Shown here piece after piece: positions 52,280 to 63,972 of a stretch of DNA of 64,000 nucleotides. The notes under the pieces were generated by a model. The model was not told the origin of the DNA and made no database searches. It saw nothing but the letters and a program-made list of their open reading frames with translations. The position numbers were made by a program, and so were the translations under genes. Source of the DNA: CAZJFH01 sp964545205 (GTDB lineage: Bacteria > Pseudomonadota > Alphaproteobacteria > Rhodospirillales > Magnetospirillaceae); NCBI GenBank assembly GCA_964545205.1, contig CAZJFH010000019.1, forward strand, positions 14,449 through 78,448, in the 5' to 3' direction. How positions within the stretch are numbered: the first letter of the stretch is position 1; each line of letters opens with the position of its first letter.

Positions 52280-53487
52280 CCTGCTGCCTGCTGCGGCAGC
52301 AGCCTCTCGGCCGGCTTGTCGGCGACCAGCCAGTGAATGGCGGCGGCGGCGAACGCCAGCACCAGCGAGGCCAGCCACATGGCGTCGTAGTCGCCGAAGC
52401 GCTCGTAGGCGAGGCCGCCGAGCCAGGCGCCGAAGAACGCGCCCACCTGATGGCCGAGGAAGACGAGGCCGAACAGGGTGGCGACGTAGCGCGGCCCGAA
52501 GATCTGGCCGACCAGCCCGCTGGTCAGCGGCACCGTGCCCAGCCACAGCGCGCCCATGACGCCGGCGAAGATCAGCAGCGCGGTCGGCGTGGTCGGCACC
52601 GCCATGAAGATCAGGATCGCCACGCCGCGCAGGAAATATATCGCGGCCAGCAGGTTCTTCTTGCGGTAGCGGCCGCCGAGCACGCCGGCGCCCCAGGTGC
52701 CGAGGATGTTGAACAGACCGATCAGGCTGAGCGCCGTGGCGCCGACCATCGGCGACAACCCGCAGCTCGCGGCGAACATCGGCAGGTGGGTGGCGATGAA
52801 GGCGACGTGGAAGCCGCAGACGAAGAAGCCCAGCGTCAGCAGCCGAAAGCCTTTGTGCGCCATCGCCTCGCCGACCGCCTGGCCCAGGCTCTGACTCGGC
52901 CCGGCGGCGATCTCGTGCGCCGGCGCCCGCACGCCCCAGGCCAGCGGCGCCATCGCCGCCGCCACGACGGCCAGCACCAGCAGCGCCCCCGCCCAGCCGA
53001 GGCCGGCGATGGCCGCCTGCCCCACCGGCACGACCAGGAACTGGCCCAGCGAGCCGCCGGCGCTGACCAGCCCCAGCGCCGAGGAGCGCCTCTCGGGCGG
53101 CACCGCGCGGCCGACGGCGCCGAGCACCACGGCGAAGCTGGTGCCGCTGACGCCGAGGCCGACCAGAAGGCCGGCGCCGGCGTGCAGGCTGGCCGCCGTT
53201 GCGCCGAACGCCATCACCAGCAGGCCGGCGACGTAGAGCCCGGCGCCGAGCACCAGCACCCGCCGGGTGCCGTAGCGGTCGGCGAGCGCCCCGAAGCCCG
53301 GCTGCGCCAGCCCCCACAGCAGGTTCTGCACCGCGATCGCCAGCGCGAAGGTCGTCGGGGTCAGCGCGAGGGCGTGGGTCATCGGCTCCAGAAACAATCC
53401 GAAGCTCTGGCGCACGCCCATGCTCAGCGTCAGGACCAGTGCGCCGCAGACCACGACGGCCATCACTTCACGTCTATTGGCGGCCAC
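52276..53487 (-). CDS. MFS transporter
   Basis: 403 aa with twelve hydrophobic helices. It has the helix 2-3 loop GFGALADRYGTRRVLVLG near residue 65, the MFS signature, and an FGLFLEPMTHAL start typical of oxalate/formate-type or monocarboxylate-like exporters. Start is GTG at 53487 with AGAGG upstream; an ATG at 53463 is possible. It reads toward the RND operon, whose promoter overlaps its 3' end. Substrate unknown. Confidence 0.88.
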   Translation of the reverse strand: MAANRREVMAVVVCGALVLTLSMGVRQSFGLFLEPMTHALALTPTTFALAIAVQNLLWGLAQPGFGALADRYGTRRVLVLGAGLYVAGLLVMAFGATAASLHAGAGLLVGLGVSGTSFAVVLGAVGRAVPPERRSSALGLVSAGGSLGQFLVVPVGQAAIAGLGWAGALLVLAVVAAAMAPLAWGVRAPAHEIAAGPSQSLGQAVGEAMAHKGFRLLTLGFFVCGFHVAFIATHLPMFAASCGLSPMVGATALSLIGLFNILGTWGAGVLGGRYRKKNLLAAIYFLRGVAILIFMAVPTTPTALLIFAGVMGALWLGTVPLTSGLVGQIFGPRYVATLFGLVFLGHQVGAFFGAWLGGLAYERFGDYDAMWLASLVLAFAAAAIHWLVADKPAERLLPQQAAG

Positions 53488-53566
53488 GAAGAATCATCCT
53501 CTATCACCCTTGGGCGAAGCGTATTATGCTTCGACGCGATCCGGGGAACACCAAGGAATCCAGGGG

Positions 53567-54889
53567 ATGACCCATCTGGCAAGCGTGCTGATTGCGACCG
53601 ATGCCGCCGACCTCGGCGGCGGACTTCTTGAACGGCTGGACCGCAGCGGCTATTCGGGCCGCCGCGTCGCCCAGGGAGCGGAAGCGATCGCCGCGGCCCG
53701 CCGCGAGCATCCCGACATCCTGCTGGTCGGCCCGACGCTGGCGGACATGGAGCCGCTGGCCCTCGTCGAGGCGATCAAGAAGGACGAGGCCTGCGTCAAC
53801 ATCCCGGTGGTGATGGTCGGCGACGGCTGCCCCAGCGAGGCGGTGGTGCGCGCCTACCAGGCCGGGGCCGACGACGTCCTCAACGACAGCTTCGACATGG
53901 TGGCGATGCTGCCCCGCGTCCGGCCGCTGCTGCGCATCTCGACCATGCACGCCGAACTGCGCCAGCGCGCCGTCGTCGCCCGCGACTTCGGCATCCGCGC
54001 CCGCAGCGCGGTCGCGCCCGACGGCGACGGCGCCGCGCCGCAGGTCCTGCTGATCGGCCGCGAGGCCGAGGAACTGCGCGGCCTGCTCGGCGGGGTCGCG
54101 AGCTTCACCGCCACCGACAGCCTCTACGAGGCCGAGGACCTGCTGACCGAGAAGAACTTCGACGCCGCCGTCGCGGTGACCGGCGAACGGGTCGACGAAC
54201 TGCTCGCCTTCTGCGGCCAGGTCCGCAACAACCCGCGCCTGTTCAACCTGCCGGTGCTGCTGGTCGATTCCGGCAAGGTCGGCCTCGAGATCGGCGAAGC
54301 CTACCGGCGCGGCGCCAGTCGCGTGCTGCGCAGCCCGGTCGACCCGGCGCTGCTGCGCTGCGCGATGCTGTCGCTGGTCCATCGCCAGCAGTTGCGCTGG
54401 AGCATCCGCCGCGCGCTGATGGAGACCCTGGGGCCGAGCACCAAGGATCCGCTGACCGGCGCCTACAACCGCGAATTCCTGGTTCACTACCTGCGCAGCC
54501 GCGTCGCGCTGGCGCAGAGCGAGCGGCGGCACCTGTCGCTGCTGATGTTCCACGTTCCGCAGGTCGACAGCGTGCGCGCCAACTTCGGCGACGAAGCCGC
54601 CGACCACCTGCTGCTGCAGCTCTCGCAATGGATCGGCGGCCTGCTGCGCGGCGAGGACCTGACCGCCCGCTACGAGGGCACGCAGTTCTGCGTCGTGCTG
54701 CCGGACACGCCGATCGAGGAAGCCGAGGTGGTGATGCACCGCATCGCCGGCGTCGTCTCCTACACCGACTTCGCGGTCAAGGACGTCTACCAGGTGGTCA
54801 AGGTCTGGGTCGAGAGCGGTTCGGCCGCGGTCGCCGCCGGCGACACCGCCGAGACGCTGATCGCCAAGGCGCGCGCCAAGGTGGAGTGA
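53567..54889 (+). CDS. PleD-like regulator with degenerate receiver and GGDEF domains
   Basis: 440 aa with two receiver-like domains (about 5-125 and 155-275) and a C-terminal GGDEF fold (about 305-440). The first receiver has VGP where the phospho-Asp normally sits (DILLVGPTLADME). The GGDEF signature is replaced by EGTQF (RYEGTQFCVVLP), while DPLTGAYNREFL is conserved. It is therefore unlikely to make c-di-GMP and more likely acts as a c-di-GMP or protein-binding scaffold, as PopA does in Caulobacter. ATG 53567 follows an AGGGG stretch. Confidence 0.85.
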   Translation: MTHLASVLIATDAADLGGGLLERLDRSGYSGRRVAQGAEAIAAARREHPDILLVGPTLADMEPLALVEAIKKDEACVNIPVVMVGDGCPSEAVVRAYQAGADDVLNDSFDMVAMLPRVRPLLRISTMHAELRQRAVVARDFGIRARSAVAPDGDGAAPQVLLIGREAEELRGLLGGVASFTATDSLYEAEDLLTEKNFDAAVAVTGERVDELLAFCGQVRNNPRLFNLPVLLVDSGKVGLEIGEAYRRGASRVLRSPVDPALLRCAMLSLVHRQQLRWSIRRALMETLGPSTKDPLTGAYNREFLVHYLRSRVALAQSERRHLSLLMFHVPQVDSVRANFGDEAADHLLLQLSQWIGGLLRGEDLTARYEGTQFCVVLPDTPIEEAEVVMHRIAGVVSYTDFAVKDVYQVVKVWVESGSAAVAAGDTAETLIAKARAKVE

Positions 54890-54894
54890 GCCTG

Positions 54895-55557
54895 ATGCCG
54901 ACGATCCGCATCGAAGTCATCTTCGATACGATCTGTCCGTGGTGCTACGTCGGCAAGCGCCGGCTGGAAACCGCCCTGCGGCAGCGTCCGCAGGTGGTGC
55001 CGCAACTCGTCATGCGACCCTTCCTGCTCAATCCCGACATGCCGCCGGGCGGCCAGGACCGGTCGCTCTACCTCGAGCGCAAGTTCGGCAGCCGTCCGCG
55101 CGTCGAACGCATGCTGGCGGCCGTCGCCGCCGCCGGCGCCGCCGAGGGCATCGACTTCGACTTCGCCGCCATCGCGCGCACGCCGAACACGATCCGCTCG
55201 CACCGCCTGATCGCCTGCGCCGCCAGCCGCGGCCTGCAGTGGATGGCGGCCGAGGCGGTCTTCCACGCCTATTTCGCCGAAGGCCGCGACATCGGCGCGG
55301 TCGGCGAGCTGATGCGCCTGGGCGGCGAGCTCGGCCTGCCCGCCGACGAGCTCGCCGCCGCGCTCGAAACCTGGCCGGCGCTCGGCGCCATCCAGGCCGA
55401 GAACGCCCGCGCCCACAGGCTGGGCGTCAACGGCGTGCCCTGCTACATCTTCGACGGCTGCTACGCGGTGGCCGGCGCGCAGGATCCCGACGTCCTGGTG
55501 CGCCTGCTCGACCTCGCCGTCGAGGCCAAGACCGACCTGGCGATCACCGCGGTCTAG
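54895..55557 (+). CDS. DsbA-family oxidoreductase (FrnE-like)
   Basis: 220-aa thioredoxin-fold protein with an inserted helical domain. The active site CPWC in VIFDTICPWCYVGKRRLE is near residue 14, the cis-Pro block in VNGVPCYIFDG near residue 180. There is no signal peptide, so it is cytoplasmic, like FrnE and 2-hydroxychromene-2-carboxylate isomerase relatives. It starts five bases after the PleD-like gene. Confidence 0.9.
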   Translation: MPTIRIEVIFDTICPWCYVGKRRLETALRQRPQVVPQLVMRPFLLNPDMPPGGQDRSLYLERKFGSRPRVERMLAAVAAAGAAEGIDFDFAAIARTPNTIRSHRLIACAASRGLQWMAAEAVFHAYFAEGRDIGAVGELMRLGGELGLPADELAAALETWPALGAIQAENARAHRLGVNGVPCYIFDGCYAVAGAQDPDVLVRLLDLAVEAKTDLAITAV

Positions 55558-55572
55558 CGCCTTCGCGGAAGC

Positions 55573-55749
55573 TCAGGCCCCGCCGATTCCCTCGACAACC
55601 TTGCCGCTGCCGCCGCATTCCTCGCACGGCCGGCCGTCGATGCGGCCGCTGCCGCCGCAGTTGCGGCAGATGTTCTCGCCGGTGCCGGCGGCGCCGGGCG
55701 GCGCCTCGTCGCCGGGATTCATCGCCTCGCGCCGTTGCTTCTCGGCCAT
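55573..55749 (-). CDS. Possible separate 58-aa zinc-finger mini-protein
   Basis: Internal, in-frame ATG at 55749 with AGGAGA seven bases upstream. It encodes MAEKQRREAMNPGDE, then the paired CxxCxGxG motif CRNCGGSG and CEECGGSG, a DnaJ-like zinc site. Such mini-proteins exist as independent genes. Here no stop separates it from the ABC ATPase, so it may be made both fused and alone. A TAA exists in an alternative frame at the joint (GGCTGTAACC near 55777-55786). Confidence 0.5.
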   Translation of the reverse strand: MAEKQRREAMNPGDEAPPGAAGTGENICRNCGGSGRIDGRPCEECGGSGKVVEGIGGA

Positions 55750-56475
55750 CGTCGTCTCCTGTGCTGTCCCTCTTTGGGTTACAGCCGAAGGGGCGCCGTG
55801 TTCCTCGCGAATGCGGCCATCGACGATCGGCACGCGGCGGTCGGCGCGGGCCGCGAGCTCGGGGCTGTGGGTGACGGTGACCACCGCCCTGCCCTGCCCG
55901 CGGGCGAGGTTTTCCAGCACGCCGATCACGGCGGCGCTGCTGCGGGTGTCGAGGCTGCCGGTGGGCTCGTCGGCGAGGACGAGGCGCGGATCGTTGGCCA
56001 GCGCGCGCGCCACCGCCACCCGCTGGCGCTGGCCGCCGGAGAGCTGGTCGGGGCGCTTGCCGGCGTGTTCGGCGAGTCCGAGCCCGTCGAGCAGCGCCAG
56101 CGCCCGCTCGCGCATCGCCCGCGGCCGCAGCCGGGCGAGGCGCCGCATCGGCAGCAGCACGTTGTCCACCGCCGAGAACTCCGGCAGCAGGAAATGGAAC
56201 TGGAACACGAAGCCGATGCTCTCCAGCCGCAGCCGCGCCAGCGCCTCGCCCGACATCGCCGCGGTGTCGCGCCCGGCCAGCAGCACCGTCCCGGAGGTCG
56301 GCGCGTCGAGCAGCCCGAGCAAATAGAGCAGCGACGACTTGCCCGAGCCCGACGGACCGGTTATGGCCACGAACTCCCCCGGCATCACCGCGAGATCGAT
56401 ATCGGCGACCAGTCGAACCGGCACCGGGCCCGGCAGGACGCGCGTCAGCCGGCGCGCCTCGATCAGCGCCGTCAT
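55573..56475 (-). CDS. ABC transporter ATP-binding protein fused to a DnaJ-type zinc motif
   Basis: 300 aa. The ABC domain (about 1-222, MacB/LolD type) has Walker A GPSGSGKSS near residue 39, signature LSGGQRQRVAVARAL near 143, Walker B RLVLADEPTG near 164 and the H-loop VTHSPEL. It continues in frame into a tail with CRNCGGSGRI and CEECGGSGKV, two CxxCxGxG repeats as in DnaJ. The tail begins at an internal ATG with its own RBS (55749). It overlaps the permease gene (ATGA). Confidence 0.85.
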   Translation of the reverse strand: MTALIEARRLTRVLPGPVPVRLVADIDLAVMPGEFVAITGPSGSGKSSLLYLLGLLDAPTSGTVLLAGRDTAAMSGEALARLRLESIGFVFQFHFLLPEFSAVDNVLLPMRRLARLRPRAMRERALALLDGLGLAEHAGKRPDQLSGGQRQRVAVARALANDPRLVLADEPTGSLDTRSSAAVIGVLENLARGQGRAVVTVTHSPELAARADRRVPIVDGRIREEHGAPSAVTQRGTAQETTMAEKQRREAMNPGDEAPPGAAGTGENICRNCGGSGRIDGRPCEECGGSGKVVEGIGGA

Positions 56476-57713
56476 GCCGCCCCCCGCAGGATGTCGACCG
56501 GGTGCAGCCGCGCCGCCTTGCGCGCCGGCAGCCATGCGGCGAGCGTCGCCGAGGCGACGGCGAAGACGCCGCTGACCGCATAGTGGATGGGACTGTCGTC
56601 CAGCGGCAGCCGCTCGGTCTGGATCATGCTGCCGAGCTGCAGCTCGATCGAGCCCAGCGCCGCCAGCAGGGTCCAGCCCAGGCTCCAGCCGACGAGCGTG
56701 CCGACCGCGCCGACCGTCAGGCCTTCCAGGACGAAGATCCGGCGGATGTCGGTCTCGGGAAAGCCCATCGACTTGAGAATCGCGATGTCGCGACTCTTCT
56801 CCAGGACGACCGTCGAGACGACGTTGAAGATGCCGAAGCTGGCCACCACCAGGATTGCCCCGACGATGGTGTAGAAGATCACGTTGCGGACCGTGAGCAG
56901 CGACAGCACGTCGGCATTGGCCTCCTGCCAGGATTCCGCACGCAGCCCGGTGCGTTGCTCGATCTGCCGCGCCACCGCCTCGGCGGCGGCCGGCTCGGCG
57001 ATGCGCACCCCGATCCGGTTGGCCGCGTAGGGCCGATCGAGCAGCACCTGGGCGTCGGTCAGCGACACGTAGGCGGCGGTCTCGTCGGCGCTCGTCACGC
57101 CGGTTCGCAGCAGGGCGACCACCTTCATCAGCCGGATCATGCCGGAGGACGGGATCACCGCGACCAGGTCGCCGACCTCCACGCCCAGCCGGCTGGCCAG
57201 CAGATGGCCGACGATGATGCCGGCTTCGGTGGTGTCGAGGTCACCCAGGGCGCCGCCGATCAGGTCCTCCTCGATGCCGCGAACCTGCCGCTCGCGCGCC
57301 GGCACGATGCCGGTCAGCGCGGCGCCGCGATCGCGGGCGCCGTAGCGCAGGATGGCCTGGCCGGCCAGCGAGGGCGCGGTGACGACCTCGTCGATCCGCT
57401 CGATTTCGGCCAGGACCCGCCGGTAATTGCGGATGCCGCGGACATCGTCGCGCGGCTGCAGCCCGTGCAGCGCCACGGCGCCATCGTAGAGCGCGACGGC
57501 CGGCTGCGTCGGCGGGTCGATGCGCTCGTCGGTGACGGTGACGTGGGGAAAGGCGTCGACCATGCGGGCGAGGAAGTCGAGCTCCGAGCCGCGCAACAGC
57601 GACGACGCGGCGACGAAGAAGCCGACCCCGACGGCGACGCCGATCACCGAGACGAGGCTCTGGCGGCTGCGGTGGCGCAGATGGGCCCACGCGATGTCGA
57701 ACGCGATGGCCAT
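56472..57713 (-). CDS. ABC transporter permease (FtsX/MacB-type)
   Basis: 413-aa membrane protein. One helix near the N-terminus (LVSVIGVAVGVGFFVAASSLL), a periplasmic MacB-PCD-like domain (about 45-260) and three C-terminal helices (IFYTIVGAILVVASFGIFNVV, then GLTVGAVGTLVGWSLGW) match type VII mechanotransmission ABC systems. The EKSRDIAILKSMGF coupling helix near residue 310 contacts the ATPase. It works with the adjacent ATPase and MacA-like adaptor in export or lipoprotein handling. Confidence 0.9.
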   Translation of the reverse strand: MAIAFDIAWAHLRHRSRQSLVSVIGVAVGVGFFVAASSLLRGSELDFLARMVDAFPHVTVTDERIDPPTQPAVALYDGAVALHGLQPRDDVRGIRNYRRVLAEIERIDEVVTAPSLAGQAILRYGARDRGAALTGIVPARERQVRGIEEDLIGGALGDLDTTEAGIIVGHLLASRLGVEVGDLVAVIPSSGMIRLMKVVALLRTGVTSADETAAYVSLTDAQVLLDRPYAANRIGVRIAEPAAAEAVARQIEQRTGLRAESWQEANADVLSLLTVRNVIFYTIVGAILVVASFGIFNVVSTVVLEKSRDIAILKSMGFPETDIRRIFVLEGLTVGAVGTLVGWSLGWTLLAALGSIELQLGSMIQTERLPLDDSPIHYAVSGVFAVASATLAAWLPARKAARLHPVDILRGAA

Positions 57714-57716
57714 CGC

Positions 57717-58706
57717 CTACTCCCTCACCCGGGCGCCGTCGACCAGCCCCGCCGGCGGATCGGCGATCACCGGCGTCTCGCCCGACAGGCCGCCGCGGAT
57801 CTCCACCCGGCCGTCGCCGACCACCCCGATCCGGACCGGAATCCGCCGCGCGCGGCCGTCCTCGACCACCCACACGGCGCCGTCGCGGACCGCCCCGGCC
57901 GGCAGCAGCAGGGCGTCGGCGCGCTCGGCGGCGATGATGTTGACCTCGGCGGTCATGCCGGGATAGAGCGGCACGTCGGAGGGCAAGCCGATCCGCACCC
58001 GGAAGCTTCGCGCCACCGGATCGCCGCGCGGCGTCACCTCGTCGACACGGCCGGTGAACACCCGCTCGGGAAAGGCGTCGGTGGCCACCAGCGCCTTCTG
58101 GCCGACCGCGACCAGGGGAATGTCCTCCTCGTCGACCCTGGCCTCGACCCGCAGCGTGTCCAGTTGCCCGATCCGGAACACCGGCGTGCCGGCGCTCACC
58201 ACCTCGCCGACGTCGCCGTCGCGGCGCAGCACGGTGCCGGCGATCGGCGAAACCAGCGCCAGATCGGCGATCTGCTGGGCGGCGGCGGCGGCGGCGGCAC
58301 GCGCGGCCTCGGCCTCGCTGACCGCCAGGTCGCGTGCATGGGCGCTGGCGTGGCCCCGGTCGTGAAGGTCCTCGACGCGGCGGGCCTCGGCGGCGGCGAA
58401 GCGGGCTCGCGCCTCGAGCTCCTGCAGCCGCGCCCGCACCTGGCGGTCTTCGAGCCGCGCCAGCACCTGCCCGGCCTCGACGGACTGGCCCTCCTCGGCC
58501 AGCAGCGCCGCGATGCGCCCGGTCGCCTGAGGGGCGATGCTCGCCGCGACCGCCGGCTCGACGGTGCCGGTCGCATAGACCGCGACCACGGCCGGGCCGC
58601 GCTCGGGACTGACCAGCTCGACGGCCGGCGGCCGTAGCGCCAGCCAGGCGCCGCCGGCAAGGGCGGCGAGGACGAGGGCTGCTGCGATGACCTTTCCCGG
58701 CTTCAT
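57717..58706 (-). CDS. MacA/HlyD-like periplasmic adaptor
   Basis: Membrane-fusion protein of 329 aa. The signal-anchor (GKVIAAALVLAALAGGAWLAL) is followed by barrel-sandwich halves (QATGRIAALLAEEGQSVEAG and LVSPIAGTVLRRDGDVG), a short alpha-hairpin and beta-barrel domain. It is first gene of an adaptor-permease-ATPase operon, three bases before the permease. The layout matches MacAB-type tripartite exporters. The substrate is unknown. Confidence 0.9.
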   Translation of the reverse strand: MKPGKVIAAALVLAALAGGAWLALRPPAVELVSPERGPAVVAVYATGTVEPAVAASIAPQATGRIAALLAEEGQSVEAGQVLARLEDRQVRARLQELEARARFAAAEARRVEDLHDRGHASAHARDLAVSEAEAARAAAAAAAQQIADLALVSPIAGTVLRRDGDVGEVVSAGTPVFRIGQLDTLRVEARVDEEDIPLVAVGQKALVATDAFPERVFTGRVDEVTPRGDPVARSFRVRIGLPSDVPLYPGMTAEVNIIAAERADALLLPAGAVRDGAVWVVEDGRARRIPVRIGVVGDGRVEIRGGLSGETPVIADPPAGLVDGARVRE

Positions 58707-58883
58707 GGCGGCGCCGTGACGGATGATTGACCTGCGGCCGGGGACACACCATCTTCCCCGCCTGCCGCGAGAGCGATGGTCGCGCAATTCCGGGCTGCCG
58801 ACCAGCGTGCTTCCTGCAAGCCTTCAATCCTTCCGGAAAACCGGGTATCGATAGGGCGCCCCTTGACCAAAGTCGTAGCGCAG

Positions 58884-61727
<2,844 letters not shown>

Positions 61728-61809
61728 GTCAAACGCATACCGGGAATTAATCCTTTCGGGTTAGTGTAGATCACGCGTAGGTGAATGCGGGATCACCGGA
61801 GTCACGGTC

Positions 61810-63519
61810 ATGCTCAAGAATTTCCGAATCGGGGTGCGCCTCGCCGGCCTGACGGCGATCGCCGTCCTGGCGCTGGTCATCATCGCCGGCATCGGCGTCA
61901 AGGCGACGTCGGACATCAACCAGATGGTGCATCTGTCGCGCGTCGAGGCCCTGGAGCCGATCGAGCGCGTCGCCCGGATCAACGAGCTGATGGAGGGCAG
62001 CTTCCGCCAGCTCTATGCCGCGACGCTGCACGACACCAGCCTCAAGGCAGCGGAATACCACGATCACCCGGTCACCAACCATACGGCGATGATCGAAAAG
62101 CATCTCGCCGAGGTCGACCAGTTGTGGAGCGGCTATTCCGCCTCGCCGGCCGCCGCGCTGTTCCCGGACGCCGCCCAGCGCTTCGTCGACAGCCGCGCCA
62201 AGCTCGTCTCCGACGGCCTGCGGGCCGGCATCAGGCTGGCCGACGCCGAGAACTACATCGAGCTTGGCGTCATGGTCACCACGACCGTGCTGCCCCTGTT
62301 CGCCGAAGCCAAGAAGAACGCCGCCGAGCTGCTGGCCCTGCACAAGGCCAAGGCCGACGAGATATCGGCCGCCGCCGACGCCGCTTACGACACCGCCAAG
62401 CTGATGGTGATCGTCGCCAACGTCGTCGTCGCCCTGGTCGTGGTCGCCGGCGCCTGGACCGTGGTCGCCTCGATCACCGGACCGATGCGCGATCTGGTCG
62501 GCGCCGTGCGCCATCTCGCCGAGGGCCGCACCGACATCGCCGTCGCCGGCACCGAGCGCCAGGACGAGATCGGGCCGCTGGCCCAGGCGCTGGAGCAATG
62601 GCGTGAGGCGATCATGACCGCAGATCAGCGCAAGGCCGAGGAGCGGCGCGACGCCGAGCGCCGCGAAGCCCGCCAGCAGCGGATCGAGGCGGCGATGAAG
62701 CGCTTCGAGTCCAAGATCGGCGGCATGCTGCAGACCATCGCCGGCGCCATCCAGCACCTGACCAAGTCGGCGACGACCCTGACCGGCAACGCCCGGGAGA
62801 CCGAGAACCAGAGCTCGGTCGTCGCCGCCGCGACCCAGCAGGCGACCGCCAACGTCCAGACGGTGGCCTCGGCGACCGCGGAGCTGACGGCCTCGATCCA
62901 GGAGATCGCCCGCCAGGTCCAGCAGTCGGCCGACTTCGCCAATTCGGCGACCCGCGACGCCGAGGAGGCCAACGTCAAGATCTCCGAACTCGCGGCGATG
63001 GCCCAGAAGATCGGCGAAATCGTCAACATGATCAACGACATCGCCAGCCAGACCAATCTGCTGGCGCTCAACGCCACCATCGAGAGCGCGCGGGCCGGCG
63101 AGGCCGGCAAGGGTTTCGCCGTGGTCGCCAACGAGGTCAAGAGCCTCGCCGGCCAGACCTCGCGCGCCACCGACGACATCGCCCAGCAGGTCGGCACCGT
63201 GCAGTCCGAAACCCAGGGCGTGGTCAAGGCGATCGAAGGCATCACCGAGACCATCCGCCGCATCAACGAGTTCGCCTCGTCGATCGCCGGCGCCGTCGAG
63301 CAGCAGAACGCCGCCACCGCCGAGATCGCCCGCAACGTCGAGCAGGCCTCGGCCGGCACCGCCGAGGTCGCCAACAACATCACCAAGGTCGCCTCGGAAG
63401 CCGCCGACACCGGCCGACTCGCCCAGGTGGTGTCGCAGGCCGCCGACGACCTGCGCAAGGAAAGCGACAGCCTGAAGCGCGAAGTCGAGGCCTTCCTGAC
63501 CGAGGTCCGCGAGGCCTGA
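61810..63519 (+). CDS. Methyl-accepting chemotaxis protein
   Basis: Chemoreceptor of 569 aa. Membrane helix 1 (about 13-33), a helical periplasmic four-helix-bundle sensor (about 34-200), helix 2 (about 200-222), HAMP (about 222-275) and a cytoplasmic signalling coiled coil follow. The hairpin tip has IASQTNLLALNATIESARAGEAGKGFAVVANEVK near residue 415, the CheA/CheW contact. Ligand unknown. No CheR/CheB tether pentapeptide at the C-terminus. Followed by a terminator. Confidence 0.94.
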   Translation: MLKNFRIGVRLAGLTAIAVLALVIIAGIGVKATSDINQMVHLSRVEALEPIERVARINELMEGSFRQLYAATLHDTSLKAAEYHDHPVTNHTAMIEKHLAEVDQLWSGYSASPAAALFPDAAQRFVDSRAKLVSDGLRAGIRLADAENYIELGVMVTTTVLPLFAEAKKNAAELLALHKAKADEISAAADAAYDTAKLMVIVANVVVALVVVAGAWTVVASITGPMRDLVGAVRHLAEGRTDIAVAGTERQDEIGPLAQALEQWREAIMTADQRKAEERRDAERREARQQRIEAAMKRFESKIGGMLQTIAGAIQHLTKSATTLTGNARETENQSSVVAAATQQATANVQTVASATAELTASIQEIARQVQQSADFANSATRDAEEANVKISELAAMAQKIGEIVNMINDIASQTNLLALNATIESARAGEAGKGFAVVANEVKSLAGQTSRATDDIAQQVGTVQSETQGVVKAIEGITETIRRINEFASSIAGAVEQQNAATAEIARNVEQASAGTAEVANNITKVASEAADTGRLAQVVSQAADDLRKESDSLKREVEAFLTEVREA

Positions 63520-63533
63520 GCATCATCGAAATC

Positions 63534-63572
63534 GCCGGCGCCGCCCCGTTCGGAGCGGCGCCGGCTTCTTTT
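63534..63572 (+). terminator. Rho-independent terminator after the chemoreceptor
   Basis: GCCGGCGCCGC (63534-63544) and GCGGCGCCGGC (63555-63565) form a perfect 11-bp stem followed by TTCTTTT, 14 bases after the stop. Confidence 0.8.
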
Positions 63573-63642
63573 CGGCAACCCCCCTGCGTCATCCCCGTCC
63601 GGCACCCCACCTTTTTCCGTATCGGAAAAGGGAGGGTTCACC

Positions 63643-63837
63643 ATGGCACGCAAATACGTCGATTGCCGCGAAATCCCCAGCGACAGCGAGTGCACGCTGG
63701 CGTTGTCGGCCGACAACGAGGACGAGTTGCTGGACGCGGCGATCCAGCACGCCAAGCACGTTCACGGCCACGAGGACACGCCGGAGTTCCGCCAGGCGAT
63801 CCGCGGCAGCATGAAGGACGGTTCGCCGCCCGCATGA
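63643..63837 (+). CDS. DUF1059 protein
   Basis: 64 aa. It begins MARKYVDCREIPSDSECTLA, contains a central DELLDAAIQHAKHVHGHEDT and ends GSMKDGSPPA. This matches the small DUF1059 family, with conserved Cys, the A-x-HA-x-x-VHG-H block and no known function. The Cys and His residues could bind metal. GGAGGG lies about eight bases before the ATG. Monocistronic between two hairpins. Confidence 0.88.
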   Translation: MARKYVDCREIPSDSECTLALSADNEDELLDAAIQHAKHVHGHEDTPEFRQAIRGSMKDGSPPA

Positions 63838-63942
63838 GCTTCGCCTGCGCCTCGCGCCGCCGCACCGGCGCCCGGGGCAAGCCCACGGTTGCCCGGTTTG
63901 ACGGACCCGGTCGTGCTGCGTTCGCCGATATGCACTCAGCGC

Positions 63943-63972
63943 GTCATGGCCGGGACTTCGCCCGGCCATGAC
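63943..63972. repeat. Alphaproteobacterial-type intergenic palindrome
   Basis: GTCATGGCCGGG (63943-63954) and CCCGGCCATGAC (63961-63972) are perfect 12-bp arms with the 6-base loop ACTTCG. Palindromes of this GTCATGGCCGGG form are common dispersed intergenic repeats in alphaproteobacteria. Nothing else is seen in 63838-64000. Confidence 0.65.
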
